From positions 1 to 64,000 of the forward strand of contig NZ_JAGRPU010000027.1 in the NCBI RefSeq assembly GCF_024606225.1: a stretch of 64,000 bases of DNA, in the 5' to 3' direction. A program made the translations under genes and the position numbers. The stretch's first letter is position 1, and the number at the start of each line of letters is the position of its first letter. Below the pieces are notes generated by a model that was not told where the DNA came from, did no database searches, and saw nothing but the letters and a program-made list of their open reading frames with translations. This DNA is from Endozoicomonas sp. ISHI1 (GTDB lineage Bacteria; Pseudomonadota; Gammaproteobacteria; Pseudomonadales; Endozoicomonadaceae). Shown in pieces: positions 53,764 to 63,379 of this stretch.

Positions 53764-54198
53764 TTAATGGAAGTACCAGTTGATGGCAAAGACGCTGACA
53801 ATGGTGGTAATCAAACCGAGGAAGGTAATGATGTATTGCCGGTTGATGGAGCCCATCTCGAAACGCACATCGGCGATTTCAGTGCGGACATCAGTGATTT
53901 CAGTGCGGACATCAGTAATTTGAGCGCGGAAATCAGTGATTTCAGTGCGGACATCCGTGATTTCAGCGCGGACACCGGCTATCTCTTTATGCACTTCAGA
54001 ACGCAGGCTGCTTATTTCTGAACTGAGTGCCTGATAGCTGCGCTCACTTTGCAGTTGCACCTGCATGATGGCTTCTTGCATTACCAGCACATCTTTCTTA
54101 CTGGCATTGTACTCAGGATCAAGGGAAGCACTGACTTTGCTGGCCAGTTCTTCATCAATGCCAATACGCTTTAATTCTGAAAATAACGACTTTTCCAT
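53764..54198 (-). CDS. DUF1640-like coiled-coil protein with C-terminal membrane anchor
   Basis: A 144-residue protein. Residues 40-115 form a coiled coil with heptads of the type (R/E)-x-E-I-T-D-(V/F) repeated about six times, and a C-terminal helix (YIITFLGLITTIVSVFAINWYF) anchors it. Such proteins are often annotated as DUF1640 or CCDC90-like. The repeated heptads come from a 21-bp tandem DNA repeat. It lies opposite to its neighbours. Role unknown. Confidence 0.75.
   Translation of the reverse strand: MEKSLFSELKRIGIDEELASKVSASLDPEYNASKKDVLVMQEAIMQVQLQSERSYQALSSEISSLRSEVHKEIAGVRAEITDVRTEITDFRAQITDVRTEITDVRTEIADVRFEMGSINRQYIITFLGLITTIVSVFAINWYFH
53872..53980. repeat. 21-bp tandem repeat inside the coiled-coil gene
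   Basis: About five imperfect 21-bp units (for example GATTTCAGTGCGGACATCAG plus one base) encode successive heptads. Exact 21-bp spacing keeps both frame and heptad phase, so it can expand or contract by slippage without breaking the coil. Confidence 0.85.
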
Positions 54199-54389
54199 AA
54201 CAACCCCAAAAATTCAGAATCACAGCATAGATCAGGGATGACACTATGACCACCTGGCAGGAATAGAGCGCAGACTCTCATTTCCAGTATTGGGATGATG
54301 CGCCTTGTCGGGCGCAGTCGACAGTTGTCGATCTTTCATTTGCTCTGCACAATAGAGCCTAATAATGTTTCTGTAGAGCGAGAACGTCT

Positions 54390-54752
54390 ATGTATTTCGG
54401 TCAGTGTTTATGTGGGCAGGTTTCCTATCGGGTAAAATCCGAGTTTGTCGAGATTGAATGCTGTCATTGTCTGACGTGCAGAAAAGCTCATTCTTCAGCT
54501 TTTGCCATGGGAGTGACAATCGACAGTGCTGATTTCGAGCTGCAGACAGGACAGGAACTGCTGAAGGAGTACGAATCTTCAACAGGAAAGAAAAGAGTTT
54601 TCTGTGGCCAATGTGGTTCTCATCTTTACGCTTATCGGGTGGCACAGCCGGAGTCGGTTCGATTGCGCCCTGCCTGTTTGAATATCGACATGAGTTCATT
54701 CAAATACAGCCATATATATACCGAAAACTGTCTGCGCATCGACTCTGAATGA
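54390..54752 (+). CDS. GFA-fold (glutathione-dependent formaldehyde-activating type) zinc protein
   Basis: A 120-residue protein of the GFA/CENP-V fold. Zinc-ligand cysteines lie in QCLCGQVSYRV, ECCHCLTCRK and FCGQCGSHLYAY, the family arrangement. Most members have no proven substrate, so the family name is not a function here. It precedes rlmB by about 130 bp. Confidence 0.85.
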   Translation: MYFGQCLCGQVSYRVKSEFVEIECCHCLTCRKAHSSAFAMGVTIDSADFELQTGQELLKEYESSTGKKRVFCGQCGSHLYAYRVAQPESVRLRPACLNIDMSSFKYSHIYTENCLRIDSE

Positions 54753-54879
54753 TTGATAAGACTTCAATCATTAACGGCTCATTGAAGCCTCTGATGAGTA
54801 GATCAACATTCCACTTGAACCTTTGGCTCTGCTAATATGCGTTCATTCCTAATTCCAACCCTGTATACGAATTCCCGTA

Positions 54880-55617
54880 ATGAGTGATGATGTCGTTTTT
54901 GGCCTGCACGCTGTGCAAAGCCTGTTTGAGCATTCTCCGGAAAAAGTTCTGGAACTGATGATCCAGAAAGGTCGCACTGACAAGCGCATTAATGCGCTGG
55001 TGGAGGAAGCCCGCAACCAGGGAGTGACGGTGCGTTTTGTCGAACGCAGCCGACTGGATTCGAAAGTTGAAGGGGTGCACCAGGGCATAGTGGCCCGTGT
55101 TGCGCAGGCGAAAGTCTACCGGGAAGGTGATTTGGAAGATCTTCTGAATACACTGGATGAGCCGCCTTTTCTATTAATACTGGATGGTGTGACCGATCCT
55201 CATAATCTGGGTGCCTGTCTAAGAACCGCAGATGCTGCAGGGGTCCATGCCCTGATTACGCCCAAAGACAAATCGGCCAGCCTGAATGCGACAGCTCGAA
55301 AAGTGGCCAGTGGTGCTGCAGAGAATGTTCCATTGGTACAGGTAACCAATCTTTCCAGAACCATGGAATGGCTGAAAGATCGTGGCATTTGGATGATTGG
55401 AACCGCGGGTGAAAGTGCTTCTGATATTTACAAAACAGACCTCAAGGGTCCCCTGGCTCTGGTGATGGGCGCTGAAGGTAAGGGCATGAGAAGACTGACC
55501 CGTGACAAGTGCGATTCATTAATCTTTATCCCCATGTCAGGGTCAGTCAGCAGTTTAAATGTTTCTGTAGCGACAGGTGTCTGCTTGTTTGAGGCGGTTC
55601 GCCAAAGACAGTTATAG
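54880..55617 (+). CDS. rlmB: 23S rRNA 2'-O-methyltransferase RlmB
   Basis: A 245-residue SPOUT enzyme that methylates G2251 in 23S rRNA (E. coli numbering). An N-terminal L30e-like substrate-binding domain (VVFGLHAVQSLFE) is followed by the knotted domain: ILDGVTDPHNLGACLRTADA, MGAEGKGMR and the SAM-binding PMSGSVSSLNVSVATGV. As in Pseudomonas it lies after rnr, here separated by three genes. Confidence 0.96.
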   Translation: MSDDVVFGLHAVQSLFEHSPEKVLELMIQKGRTDKRINALVEEARNQGVTVRFVERSRLDSKVEGVHQGIVARVAQAKVYREGDLEDLLNTLDEPPFLLILDGVTDPHNLGACLRTADAAGVHALITPKDKSASLNATARKVASGAAENVPLVQVTNLSRTMEWLKDRGIWMIGTAGESASDIYKTDLKGPLALVMGAEGKGMRRLTRDKCDSLIFIPMSGSVSSLNVSVATGVCLFEAVRQRQL

Positions 55618-55630
55618 CAATCCGAAATTC

Positions 55631-55873
55631 TCAGGATGGTTTTTCTCTCAACAGGGCGTCGAGATGTTCAATCAACACAACCCAGTCAGCGTCTTCATTG
55701 TATGCCTGTTGAATAAAAGCCTGCTGACTATCTGAAAAGAAGTCGGCATGCTCAATTTTTACCCGGTGGGGCATTTTTTTATGCTCTTCGATGAAGGCAT
55801 TGATTTCTTGATCACTGCTGGGCAGTCCAAGCTGATCAAACAGATCGTTCATGGTGTGATGGGCAGGTTCCAT
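55631..55873 (-). CDS. DUF2789 family protein
   Basis: An 80-residue soluble protein with the DUF2789 pattern: HTMNDLFDQLGLPSSDQEINAFI at the start and DADWVVLIEHLDALLRE at the end. The family is common in Pseudomonas-like bacteria and uncharacterised. It is convergent with rlmB. Confidence 0.85.
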   Translation of the reverse strand: MEPAHHTMNDLFDQLGLPSSDQEINAFIEEHKKMPHRVKIEHADFFSDSQQAFIQQAYNEDADWVVLIEHLDALLREKPS

Positions 55874-55965
55874 TGAGACCTCCTGATGGAATCTGTTTTC
55901 GTAACGTCAGGATAGCAGGCCACTGTCTTTTGAAAAGATAAAACCGGATTCCAAAGGTAAAAAAT

Positions 55966-56910
55966 GTGACTACAAAAAAGAATGTCGTTTTATTGGATCG
56001 GGCTACTCTGGGTGACGGCGTGTCTCTGGAGGCGTTTCATCAGCTTCCGGTACCGTTGGTGATATACGATCAGAGTGAACCAGAAGATGTGATTGAACGT
56101 TGTCGTGATGCGGTCGCGATTGTCACCAATAAAGTGGTGATTGATGAGTCGACGCTTTCTTCGCTGCCCAACCTCCGGTATATCGGAGTACTGGCAACAG
56201 GAACGAATAATATTGATCTTGCTGCGTGTGATCTGCGCGGTATTAAAGTCCAGAATGTAGAGCGTTACAGCACTGCGTCTGTTGCTCAGCATGCCATGAC
56301 TTTAATCTTGTCTCTGGCGGGCTCTGTTCCCGCTTACTCACGAGATGCTGTGAACGGCACCTGGGCAGAAAGCGACAGATTCTGTCTGCTTAATCATCCG
56401 ATCATGGAGCTGGGAGGTAAAAACCTGCTCATTGTCGGTTATGGTGACTTGGGCAAGGCGACTGCCAGACTGGCAGGAGCATTCGGAATGAATGTATTGA
56501 AGGCTAGAGTACCTGGCTCACCGACAACCTCTATAGACCGGATAGAATTAGACGAAGGGTTGAAACAGTCAGATGTCGTCAGTTTGCATTGTCCATTGAG
56601 TGAAAGTACGGCCAACCTTCTGGATCAGAAAAGACTTTCGCTGATGAAGCCAGGGGCCATTCTGATCAACACCGCCAGAGGTGGGCTGGTAGACGAGAGT
56701 GCTTTGGTCTCGGCGCTGGAGGCAGGGCGACTGGGAGGTGCCGGGTTTGATGTGTTGTCAGAAGAGCCTCCCGGAAACGGGAATATCCTGCTCAATAAGT
56801 CTCTGCCAAATTTGATCGTCACTCCCCATTGTGCCTGGGGAAGTCTCGAGTCGAGACAGCGTCTGGTCAATCTTGCGGCGCAGCATTATGCACGTTTTTT
56901 TCAGGGATAG
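55966..56910 (+). CDS. D-isomer 2-hydroxyacid dehydrogenase
   Basis: A 314-residue NAD(P)-dependent enzyme that interconverts 2-hydroxy and 2-oxo acids, possibly hydroxypyruvate/glycerate. The Rossmann motif is IVGYGDLGKATARLAG; NTARGGLVDESAL carries the catalytic Arg, and the catalytic His is in TPHCAWGS (HxxW). The start is GTG after AAAGG. It resembles HprA/Ghr-type reductases, but the exact substrate cannot be read from sequence. Confidence 0.9.
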   Translation: MTTKKNVVLLDRATLGDGVSLEAFHQLPVPLVIYDQSEPEDVIERCRDAVAIVTNKVVIDESTLSSLPNLRYIGVLATGTNNIDLAACDLRGIKVQNVERYSTASVAQHAMTLILSLAGSVPAYSRDAVNGTWAESDRFCLLNHPIMELGGKNLLIVGYGDLGKATARLAGAFGMNVLKARVPGSPTTSIDRIELDEGLKQSDVVSLHCPLSESTANLLDQKRLSLMKPGAILINTARGGLVDESALVSALEAGRLGGAGFDVLSEEPPGNGNILLNKSLPNLIVTPHCAWGSLESRQRLVNLAAQHYARFFQG

Positions 56911-56975
56911 GAGTCGGCTTTCATAAGTTTAGGAATGCAAACTCCTGAAATACTGAACTATGAGGATTATCATCG

Positions 56976-57269
56976 ATGAGAATGCACGACCCACTCCATC
57001 CCGGAGAGTTTATTAAGCAAACCTACATGGAACCAGCTAAAGTAAGCTGCAGGCAGCTATCTGAGGCCTTAGAGGTCTCACCCTCTACTTTGAACAGAAT
57101 TTTGCAGGGAAAAAGCGCTGTGTCTACCGAGATGGCCAGAAGATTTTCCAAGGTTCTTGGCAGAACTGCGGAAAGCTGGCTCATCATGCAGAATAATTAT
57201 GACGTCTGGCAGTCAGAGCAGTCGGTGTCGCTCAACACACTGAAGCCTTTCAAGTTTTCTTTAGCGTGA
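56976..57269 (+). CDS. HigA-like XRE-family antitoxin, orphan
   Basis: A 97-residue protein with the HigA start HDPLHPGEFIKQTYM and an HTH (SCRQLSEALEVSPSTLNRILQG) followed by EMARRFSKVLGRTAESWLIMQNNYD, the typical HigA tail. No RelE/HigB-like toxin lies next to it: the upstream gene is a dehydrogenase and the downstream one tamB. It may be a solitary regulator or the remnant of a pair. Confidence 0.88.
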   Translation: MRMHDPLHPGEFIKQTYMEPAKVSCRQLSEALEVSPSTLNRILQGKSAVSTEMARRFSKVLGRTAESWLIMQNNYDVWQSEQSVSLNTLKPFKFSLA

Positions 57270-60200
57270 CTACTGAGCCCCTCCTTCAGAATCAGGAGTG
57301 TAGGTAAAGCGATAAAAAATATCCACAGCCTGAGCCAGACCACTGACAACCTGCAGATAGAGTCTGGGCATGAGTTCATAGCGAACCTTCACTTCGCTCA
57401 CTGAGTTAAAAACACCTGCACCGTACTGCAGGCGCAAACCGGGAGCTATGTAGCCACCAATGGTGATCTGGGTGTCTTCGCCACTGCCTGCTGTATCCAG
57501 CGAGACGTCGCTGAAACCAAAGCTTTCACCAATGGAGGTAGCGATACCACCAAACTGGGAAACACCGATACCCACCAGCATCGCCTCCGCTCCGGAACCG
57601 TCATCGCCTTCCAGACCTCTGCCTCGCAGCAGGTAGGAAAGTTGTTCCTGTTGTGGCATTTCCGGGCTGGAATAAACCGTCCACTCAGGTTTATTGACAG
57701 GGCCACTGACTTTGATGCCAACCTCCACATTATCTTCAATGGTTTCCGGGTTTCGAACGGCATTGACCAATAGATAGGGAGAGTCGACAGGCCCCTGAAA
57801 AATGATTTTTCCGTCCTTGATCAGTAAATCCTGGCCCAGCTGGTGGTAGCGACCCTCTAGTTGAATAGTGCCGTTTCCTTCAAGGGGTTTGTCAGGCAGC
57901 TGCAAAAGATCCAGATGCCCCGTGAGTCTGGCTTTGAAACCAAAAGCATTGAGCCGGACTTCGTCTCCGAGTACTACCCGTAGCTTCATCGAAAACAGCT
58001 TTAGAGCCTGCTCCCGGAGCTCTGAAGTCTGCCCTTCCTGAACGATCACGACATCGTCTGACACCGAAACAGCACTCTCAGGAAGTCTGTTGATGGTAAT
58101 GCGACTCCACGGAATTCGGATGATACCTGTCAGTGTCACCTCTTCAGACAGTGTCAGCTTCAGGTTGGGTGAAAGCTTGATCTCGCCAATACCGGGGTAA
58201 TTAACATCCAGGTCTTGTCCCTCCAGCGTAATGTTACCGCTTGGCTGTCGGAGATCCTTCCAGCTCAGTTGCCCTCCCAGATCCAGTGAGCCCTTACCCA
58301 CCTGCATTTTGCCTTCTACTGTGCCTGAATCACCGGCCACATTGAGGTAAGTATTAAGTGCAGAAACGCTGACAATATCTCGCGTGGTATTGGCATAGCC
58401 ATTTTCAATGGCCAGGCGACCGTAAAAGAGCGGTTTGGCAAGAGAGCCTTCCATTCGCCCCCGGGCAGAAAAAGTACCTTTCAGATCACTGACTTCAGGT
58501 AAGAAAGGTGCAAATATTTCCAGCAATAAATGATCAATATTCAGCTGACCGCTCAGGGTTCTCTGGTTTTGCAGGTCATCGACGGTCAGGGTCAGACGGC
58601 CGCGCCCCAGTTTGTCGGAGAGGAAGTTAAAAGAGCTTTGAAGCTGGTTGTTGGCGATTCGGGCTTCCATGTTGAGCTGGCGGTAATCGCCGGACAGATT
58701 ATAAGCCTGAAGTGTTCCGGGGCTTGAAGAAAGCGTTAACGACAATGTCGGCTGATTATCCTTCCAGCTTACCTCGACCTTAGAGTTTATAAGTGCCTGC
58801 CAGTCAAACTCGTTGGGGAAAAAGGCCTTGAATCTTTCAGGTGCCAGTTGCTCAATGTGAAAGGAGAGATGTCCTGAGTCCTTGCCCAGATGGCTGGATT
58901 GAGCACAGATACTGGAAGGGGATGACTTCAGGCAGAATTCAGAGAATGAAGCACCGGCTGCCGAGGCTGAAATATCAACAGGCTTTTTCAGTGACCAGTC
59001 TCCGAATTCTGTGTTCAAGTCACTGCGCGTCAGCTGTCCCTGCCATTGTTCGTTGAGGTAGCTGCCAGCCAGGGTGATGATGCTCTTGAGTGCTTTACCT
59101 TGAGTTGAGAGCCGGACCTGATGCTGCTTTTCATTGCCTCGTGCTTCAAGCAATATCTGGTTTAGTGTGTGGGGGCCCTGTTTCAGGGCCTCTATGTTGA
59201 TACGAGCCTGCCCCAGAATGTGTTCTTTCTTTTCAATATGACCTTTTGCCAAAAGGCCATTAATCGCCGTGTCCAGATAACGGACAGAGGAGCTATCAAG
59301 TTGAAAGGTCAGTCTGGGTTGCTGTTTGCTTCCGGATACATCGATGAAACCTTTCACTTCACCGTCAAGGCCGGGGTAAAGTTCTGCCAGCTTTGAAGCA
59401 TTGAGTTTCGCTTCTATATCCCACTGTTTATCAATAAGACCATGGGCGCTTAACTGATTTTCACCGAAATTGGCATTGAAGTGATCTAACTTCCAGTTAT
59501 AAAGATGATTGATGTCCAGTGTGCCGGAGACTGAGACGGGCCATTCCCTGAGTTTGCCAGTGATATGCATTTCAGAAATCACCAGATGCCATGCCTTACC
59601 GTCCAGATTAAAACGGCTTGCCAATACACCGTCGAGCCTCCCCGGATACCCGGGCAAAAAGTTGGCTGTGTTCAGACTATTGAGGTTCACCTTCCCGCTC
59701 CATGCAATACCTTTTGTCCAGCTAAGCTGACCAGAAAGATCTGCATCACCTTCAGGTGTTGAGAGGTTCAGGTTTTCGATCGCAATATGTTCGAGACTGC
59801 CCCGAGCCTTGAGCAAGGCCTTTATCCGGGTTTCTTTTTGGGTCTCAGGAGTGGATAAGACATTAGCAATGGCTGTGGCATTGGCAGCTAGCTGGTAATC
59901 GGTCAGAGAGCCTTGAAGAGTCGCCTTCAGATTTTTTGGCTGGAGCCTGCCATCCAGGGGGGGGGGCTGAATATCTAAGGTTGCTGACAGTGGATAATCG
60001 CCGCTCAGTGTTATTTTTCCTTGCAGACTGGCTTTCCCCAAAGCGTGTTCAACCTTGAACTCATGAATAGTGATTTGGGATTGTCGGGCATCAGCAGAGA
60101 GAAGGAGGTTAGTCACTTCTTCTTTAATCTCACCCTGTTCATAAGTGCCTCTGTCCAGAGTCAGTTTCTTAAGAGTGATCGGCAGAGGGAGCTCTATCTC

Positions 60201-60557
60201 CGGTAATACCAGCTTTTCGTTGGAAGGGGCTTGTTCTTTATCGGGCGATGGCAGTTTAATGACCAGATTTTTCAGTTCCAGTTCATCAATGACCAGAATT
60301 CCTCCGAACAGCATTCCCGGTTGCCAGTGCAGAGTGAGCCGGTTTGCTTTGAATATCGTATCCTGATCGACCCAGCCTGGATTCTGGAAGACAAGGCCAT
60401 TGGTTGTCGATCCCTTGATCAGTTCACCCTGAAGTTCAGGTAATTGGGCGCGAGCCAGTTTCCATAGCCAGAGGTTACCGGTATGAGTAAGCAGCAAAAA
60501 CAGCACCAGGCAGAGGAGCGTGACGAGAGAGGTTAAGATAGCCAGAGCCGTCTTCAT
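57270..60557 (-). CDS. tamB: Translocation and assembly module protein TamB
   Basis: A 1095-residue envelope protein with an N-terminal inner-membrane helix (ILTSLVTLLCLVLFLLLTH), a very long repetitive beta-helical middle spanning the periplasm and a C-terminal DUF490/TamB domain (VGIKVSGPVNKPEWTVYSSPEMPQQEQ, split over two blocks; then GGYIAPGLRLQYGAGVF). It is an AsmA-like lipid-transfer and barrel-assembly protein. The start overlaps the tamA end by four bases. Its stop directly abuts the end of the higA-like gene. Confidence 0.95.
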   Translation of the reverse strand: MKTALAILTSLVTLLCLVLFLLLTHTGNLWLWKLARAQLPELQGELIKGSTTNGLVFQNPGWVDQDTIFKANRLTLHWQPGMLFGGILVIDELELKNLVIKLPSPDKEQAPSNEKLVLPEIELPLPITLKKLTLDRGTYEQGEIKEEVTNLLLSADARQSQITIHEFKVEHALGKASLQGKITLSGDYPLSATLDIQPPPLDGRLQPKNLKATLQGSLTDYQLAANATAIANVLSTPETQKETRIKALLKARGSLEHIAIENLNLSTPEGDADLSGQLSWTKGIAWSGKVNLNSLNTANFLPGYPGRLDGVLASRFNLDGKAWHLVISEMHITGKLREWPVSVSGTLDINHLYNWKLDHFNANFGENQLSAHGLIDKQWDIEAKLNASKLAELYPGLDGEVKGFIDVSGSKQQPRLTFQLDSSSVRYLDTAINGLLAKGHIEKKEHILGQARINIEALKQGPHTLNQILLEARGNEKQHQVRLSTQGKALKSIITLAGSYLNEQWQGQLTRSDLNTEFGDWSLKKPVDISASAAGASFSEFCLKSSPSSICAQSSHLGKDSGHLSFHIEQLAPERFKAFFPNEFDWQALINSKVEVSWKDNQPTLSLTLSSSPGTLQAYNLSGDYRQLNMEARIANNQLQSSFNFLSDKLGRGRLTLTVDDLQNQRTLSGQLNIDHLLLEIFAPFLPEVSDLKGTFSARGRMEGSLAKPLFYGRLAIENGYANTTRDIVSVSALNTYLNVAGDSGTVEGKMQVGKGSLDLGGQLSWKDLRQPSGNITLEGQDLDVNYPGIGEIKLSPNLKLTLSEEVTLTGIIRIPWSRITINRLPESAVSVSDDVVIVQEGQTSELREQALKLFSMKLRVVLGDEVRLNAFGFKARLTGHLDLLQLPDKPLEGNGTIQLEGRYHQLGQDLLIKDGKIIFQGPVDSPYLLVNAVRNPETIEDNVEVGIKVSGPVNKPEWTVYSSPEMPQQEQLSYLLRGRGLEGDDGSGAEAMLVGIGVSQFGGIATSIGESFGFSDVSLDTAGSGEDTQITIGGYIAPGLRLQYGAGVFNSVSEVKVRYELMPRLYLQVVSGLAQAVDIFYRFTYTPDSEGGAQ

Positions 60558-62287
60558 ATTTCCGGCCCCATTGTAAAGTGCAGTTTATAGGGCGTATCAG
60601 GTTCACTGACAGCGAAAGCGACGTCAAATCTCAGAGCGCCCAGAGGGGTTATCCAGCGAATACCAAAGCCGGCACCGGTTTTCCAGTCGTCCCTGTAGTC
60701 ATTGGTGGCTGTTCCATGGTCAACAAAAACAGCGGCTCGCCAGTGTTCCAGAAATTGATAGTTGTATTCCATGCTGAGCGCCGTCATATATTGGGCACCT
60801 GTCAGCTTTCCGTCGGCGTCCTTGGGGGAAATACTTTCATAGTCGTAGCCTCTGACCGTCTGATCACCTCCGGTAAAGAAACGGATGGAAGGAGGTATTT
60901 TTCTTACGTCGTTTATCCAGATAGCACCTTGTTCCACTCTGCCAATAAATCGGTGTTTGTCTGCCAACGTCGTCAAGCCTTTGGTGCGACCCCAGAACTT
61001 CACAAAGTTCTGATCAGAGCCCAGGTATTTATCTGAGAATTCTGCCGTGGACATGATCAGGTAACCGCTTCGAGGGTCGAGCTTGCCACCTCTGGCATGG
61101 CGTCGGGTCATGGAAATGCCCGGGATGACCAGAAAGCTTTCGCCATGCTGAAGGCCCTGTTTGTAGCTTTCGTACTGAATCCTTAAAAACAGATCGCGGT
61201 CCCAGCCCTGTGGATTTTTTTTCCATTTATGGATAGACGTCGATCCAAGGTTACTGACAGTGTCTTCCTGTTTTTTATATTGATAACCCACCTGAAGTTC
61301 ATAGAATTCAGTTAATGGATTACCGTAGGGGATTATATAGCTGGAAGTCAGTTCGGCCCTCGGGGCTGAGATCAGAGCTTCATTGGTCAGGCTGTGTCCC
61401 TTGTCATTAATCATAGGGATATCCCAGGTCAGAGAAAGTCTGGGCCCCTCATCGGTGGAATAACCGACACCGGTTTCTATTTCATGATACTTCTTGGGAC
61501 TGACACCGATATAAATGGGAACATGGTAGTCTACGGTTTTATCCCGCATGGGACGGATGTCGATTTGCTGGAAATAGCCTGTTGAGGCCAGCTCTTTGTT
61601 CAGGTTGCCCAGCTTGATGGACTGATAGCGTGAGCCGGGCTTGAAGGTCAGCATTTTCTGGATCAGGGTTCGGGTGTTTTCAGGGATTTCACCATAAACA
61701 ACGTCCCCAAACCTGTAGCGCTTGCCAGAGTCGAAAATCAGTTCAACATCAGCCGCATTCTCCTGCGGGTAAACTTTGACTGTATGGGTTTGCATCTGAG
61801 CATCAAAAAAACCGAGGGACTGGGCCTGGGTGCTGAGCGTCGTCTTAAGCTCTTCATATTCTCCGCTATTAAATACAGCGCCTTTTTTGAGCGGTGAACG
61901 TTTGAGGATTCTCTTGAACGACCGGTTTTTTCGGGCATCTCCTTTCAGCTCAATGTTAATGGTGCGGATCAGTACGGGTTGTCCCGGATCAACATGAATG
62001 TTCAGCTGGTCTCTATCCTTGTCATCCATCTTCATGGAAATGGTTGGTTGGAAATAGCCCAGCGCTTGCAGAGATTTCTGTACTGCCTCAACAATACTGC
62101 TTTGGTAGCGGGGCAACTGCTGGGGCTCAATGGCAGGCAGGGTTTGCAGAAAGCGTTCGGCGTTTCGCTTCTGCCCGTCTTTCAGACCCTTGACCTCATA
62201 GGTAAGATGGGATTGAGCCTGACAAACAGAAGAAAGGGTTGAAAGCAAAAGTGCGATAATTAATAGAAATTTATTCAGCTTACCCAC
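60554..62287 (-). CDS. tamA: Translocation and assembly module protein TamA
   Basis: A 577-residue outer-membrane Omp85 protein. Signal peptide (LIIALLLSTLSSVCQAQ), three N-terminal POTRA domains (about 28-265) and a 16-strand C-terminal barrel. Omp85 motif GGDQTVRGYDYESI lies near residue 466, and the final strand is in LRFDVAFAVSEPDTPYKLHF. It works with TamB. The start is GTG. The two overlap by four bases. Confidence 0.95.
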   Translation of the reverse strand: MGKLNKFLLIIALLLSTLSSVCQAQSHLTYEVKGLKDGQKRNAERFLQTLPAIEPQQLPRYQSSIVEAVQKSLQALGYFQPTISMKMDDKDRDQLNIHVDPGQPVLIRTINIELKGDARKNRSFKRILKRSPLKKGAVFNSGEYEELKTTLSTQAQSLGFFDAQMQTHTVKVYPQENAADVELIFDSGKRYRFGDVVYGEIPENTRTLIQKMLTFKPGSRYQSIKLGNLNKELASTGYFQQIDIRPMRDKTVDYHVPIYIGVSPKKYHEIETGVGYSTDEGPRLSLTWDIPMINDKGHSLTNEALISAPRAELTSSYIIPYGNPLTEFYELQVGYQYKKQEDTVSNLGSTSIHKWKKNPQGWDRDLFLRIQYESYKQGLQHGESFLVIPGISMTRRHARGGKLDPRSGYLIMSTAEFSDKYLGSDQNFVKFWGRTKGLTTLADKHRFIGRVEQGAIWINDVRKIPPSIRFFTGGDQTVRGYDYESISPKDADGKLTGAQYMTALSMEYNYQFLEHWRAAVFVDHGTATNDYRDDWKTGAGFGIRWITPLGALRFDVAFAVSEPDTPYKLHFTMGPEI

Positions 62288-62608
62288 TGGCGACCATTTG
62301 TTGAGAGAAAGTGGCAGGATTGAAAGATATCGTAGAAGGTCTGTCGATCTATCTCAATAAAAAGCAGCATCGGGCTTCAGATTCTCGGACTCTCCAGCGT
62401 TATAACGCAGACTGCCATCGGTTTATAATTCTTGCAACCATGGTCACACTTCTCTAAAATCCTCCGCTCTTTGTATGCTGGGCGTGGTGTGCAGGCATCT
62501 TTCAGGTGGTTGTCATTTCAAGCCCATCTCCTTGCCTTACTGCTCTGAAAATGGAACGTATGTTTCATTTGAAGTGTGGGAGGCTGTTTAACCCGTAAGG
62601 AGCAAATA
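62288..62608. other. Divergent intergenic region between tamA and rpsF
   Basis: About 321 bp. A perfect TATAAT lies at 62424-62429, with only a weak -35 upstream, and could serve the ribosomal operon. The leader to rpsF (about 170 bp) may hold the autoregulatory site that S6:S18 binds in many bacteria, but I cannot fold it with confidence. Confidence 0.4.
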
Positions 62609-63022
62609 ATGCGTCATTACGAGATTGTTTTTCTGGTGCATCCTGACCAGAGCGAGCAAGTACCAGGCATGATAGAGCGTTACACACGTGCTATCAGCGA
62701 AAACGGCGGTCAGGTACACCGTCTTGAAGACTGGGGTCGTCGTCAGCTGGCTTACCCAATCAACAAGATCCACAAGGCTCACTACGTTCTGATGAACATC
62801 GAGTGTAGCAACGAGATCCTGGACGAACTTACAGATAACTTCCGTTATAACGACGCAGTTATCCGTAACATGGTGATCCGTCGTGATGAGGCTGTTTCCG
62901 AGCCATCCATCATGATGCAGGCTGAAGAGAAGCGTGAGCGCCGTGACGATCGTCGTGAAGAGCGTCGCGAAGAAGCTGCTGAAGCGCCAGAAGCTGCTAC
63001 TGAAGAAGCCGCTGCTGAGTAA
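62609..63022 (+). CDS. rpsF: 30S ribosomal protein S6
   Basis: A 137-residue S6 protein, starting [19 protein letters not shown] and containing [20 protein letters not shown]. The C-terminal tail is rich in Glu, Arg and Ala ([16 protein letters not shown]). I chose the ATG at 62609, five bases after AAGGAGC; upstream in-frame starts add unrelated residues. It forms an operon with rpsR. Confidence 0.98.
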   Translation: MRHYEIVFLVHPDQSEQVPGMIERYTRAISENGGQVHRLEDWGRRQLAYPINKIHKAHYVLMNIECSNEILDELTDNFRYNDAVIRNMVIRRDEAVSEPSIMMQAEEKRERRDDRREERREEAAEAPEAATEEAAAE

Positions 63023-63118
63023 GTCGTCCTTAATACTGTCTCTGGCTCAAGGCTGTTTCAGTCCAAGGCTGGCAGGATTAAGAACATCACCATTTGTTGA
63101 ATTCAAGGAGACGTTGCA

Positions 63119-63343
63119 ATGGCACGTTTTTTCCGCCGCAGAAAGTTCTGCCGTTTCACCGCTGAAGGCGTGAAAGAGATCGATTACAAAGATCTGAACA
63201 CCCTGAAAGCTTATGTTTCTGAAACTGGCAAGATCGTACCAAGCCGTATCACCGGTACCAAAGCCCGTTATCAGCGTCAGCTGGCGACAGCTATCAAGCG
63301 TGCGCGTTACATCGCACTGCTGCCATACACTGATCGTCACTGA
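63119..63343 (+). CDS. rpsR: 30S ribosomal protein S18
   Basis: A 74-residue S18 protein: [23 protein letters not shown] at the start and [32 protein letters not shown] at the end (both split across the full family pattern). It has an AAGGAG ribosome site. It pairs with S6 in the 30S platform. Confidence 0.98.
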   Translation: MARFFRRRKFCRFTAEGVKEIDYKDLNTLKAYVSETGKIVPSRITGTKARYQRQLATAIKRARYIALLPYTDRH

Positions 63344-63379
63344 TCAGTCGGCAAACTCTGGAACTGAAGGTATTGCTTG

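Noticed and set aside
53872-53980. CRISPR array
   Set aside because: The repeats are adjacent with no spacers, and they encode coiled-coil heptads.
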